Assembly: GCA_030598385.1 (NCBI GenBank)
Contig: JAUVQB010000098.1
Coordinates: forward strand, 1 to 6,056
Origin: Alphaproteobacteria bacterium
GTDB taxonomy: Bacteria > Pseudomonadota > Alphaproteobacteria > Kiloniellales > JAKSDN01
Direction of reading: 5' to 3'
DNA length: 6,056 nucleotides
The position numbers and the translations under genes were made by a program. Below the pieces are notes generated by a model. It was not told where the DNA came from. It worked only from the letters and a program-made list of their open reading frames with translations, and made no database searches. Positions 5,213 to 6,056 of the stretch are shown one piece after another (positions within the stretch are counted from its first letter, which is position 1; every line of letters starts with the position of its first letter).

Positions 5213-6056
5213 ATGAGCCACGAGCCATCAGACGCCACGCCCTTCCCGCCACTTGATCTCGACGGTCTTCCTCTCTGGCTCGTGGAGCGGGGCATGCTGG
5301 GCTTGCCGGCGGGCGAACAAATCGCCGGGTTTTGCCGCAAAGTTTTCGACAGCGGCTTTCCGATAAAGCGGGTGCAGATGGGCATGTACACGCTTCATCC
5401 CAGGTATGGTTCGCACACCTTTGTCTGGCGGCCTGGGGCCGACGCGATAGAGCATATCCCGCGCGAGCGCGCCATCCAGAGCCGTGACGTCTATCTGAAG
5501 AGCCCCGTCCACCATATGCGCAGCAGGGGTCTCCTGGCGCTGCGCCGGCGGCTCGACATGGATGACACGGATGAGTTCGTCCTGTTCCCCGAATTACGTG
5601 CGGAAGGGCTTGTCGACTATGCGGCTCATCTCGTGCCCTACGATCCCTCGCAGGTGGAGCTCATTGCCGAGGGATTGGGCGCGGCCGATGACCCGACCAG
5701 TCCGGGCGCGTCGCTCGATGGGATCTTTTTCTCCTGCGCCACCGACCGACCCGAAGGATTTGACGATGGACAGCTCAATCAGGTTGTCCAAGCGCTACCC
5801 TACCTGGCGCTATCCGTGAAATCGCGCCTGACCTACGATGTCGCGAGCACCGTGCTTGAGACCTATCTTGGAATGGATGCCGGCCACCGGGTCCTGACGG
5901 GCGAGATCGAGCGGGGGTCGGCCGAGGCAATCCGCGCCGTCATCTGGTTTTCCGATCTGCGCGGGTTCACCAAGCTGACCGATAGCCTGCCGCGTGACAT
6001 CCTCATCGCGGCACTCGACGACTATCTCGAGGCGATGGCGGCACCGGTCCAGGCCA
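5213..6056 (+). CDS. Class III adenylate/guanylate cyclase, 3' truncated
   Basis: The first 281 codons of a cyclase that makes cAMP (or cGMP) from the nucleotide triphosphate; the frame is open to the window edge. Residues 1-230 form a soluble N-terminal region of the kind found in rhizobial-type cyclases (GFCRKVFDSGFP at 39-50, TLHPRYG at 60-66, SPVHHM at 97-102), probably a sensory or regulatory domain. A helical linker leads to the catalytic domain, which opens with VIWFSDLRGFTKL at 243-255; D248 is the first of the two metal-binding aspartates. The second aspartate and the substrate-selecting residues lie beyond the edge, so cAMP versus cGMP cannot be told. No membrane helices are seen, so it is likely cytoplasmic. 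The ATG at 5213 is the first after an in-frame stop at 5204; its ribosome site is poor. It is transcribed away from the Rap1a-like gene. Confidence 0.9.
   Translation, partial: MSHEPSDATPFPPLDLDGLPLWLVERGMLGLPAGEQIAGFCRKVFDSGFPIKRVQMGMYTLHPRYGSHTFVWRPGADAIEHIPRERAIQSRDVYLKSPVHHMRSRGLLALRRRLDMDDTDEFVLFPELRAEGLVDYAAHLVPYDPSQVELIAEGLGAADDPTSPGASLDGIFFSCATDRPEGFDDGQLNQVVQALPYLALSVKSRLTYDVASTVLETYLGMDAGHRVLTGEIERGSAEAIRAVIWFSDLRGFTKLTDSLPRDILIAALDDYLEAMAAPVQA

Noticed and set aside
5228..5515. Minus-strand open frame opposite the cyclase N-terminus
   Set aside because: The plus-strand cyclase frame is continuous and ends in a clear catalytic motif; the antisense product is not recognisable.

Overview
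The window comes from a GC-rich bacterium, most likely an alphaproteobacterium. This is inferred from the roughly 70-75% GC codon usage of the first two genes and from three protein types common in that class: a trimethylamine-dehydrogenase-like demethylase, a periplasmic Rap1a/Tai-like protein, and a rhizobial-style class III nucleotide cyclase. The sequence does not fix a genus.

Layout. Positions 1-2458 hold two plus-strand genes overlapping by ATGA. The first is the C-terminal three quarters of a TMADH/DgcA/StcD-type FMN/4Fe-4S oxidoreductase, whose start lies off the left edge. The second is a complete amidinotransferase-fold hydrolase of the dimethylarginine dimethylaminohydrolase (DDAH) type. 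Three minus-strand genes converge on this pair: a 47-residue single-helix membrane protein (2486-2629), a membrane-anchored six-repeat NHL propeller (2730-3941), and a secreted Rap1a/Tai-like protein (4247-4693). At the right edge a plus-strand class III adenylate/guanylate cyclase starts at 5213 and runs off the window just after its first metal-binding aspartate.

How they may work together. The first pair looks like one catabolic unit for an N-methylated or guanidino compound. A DDAH-type enzyme can release dimethylamine (or another amine) from a methylated guanidine, and a TMADH-type enzyme oxidatively N-demethylates such amines. Active-site differences in both proteins argue against simply naming them DDAH and dimethylamine dehydrogenase, so the true substrate is open. 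The NHL and 47-residue proteins may share a transcript. No functional link among the other genes is visible.

Non-coding stretches. 3942-4246 holds a run of GC-rich hairpins on an otherwise empty spacer and is the best candidate for an undescribed structured element. 4694-5212 is a divergent promoter region with a weak sigma-70-like promoter and an interrupted palindrome before the cyclase gene. I saw no tRNA, rRNA, CRISPR array, insertion sequence or phage feature. No clearly new multi-gene system is evident; the two-gene demethylase/hydrolase operon is the most promising lead.
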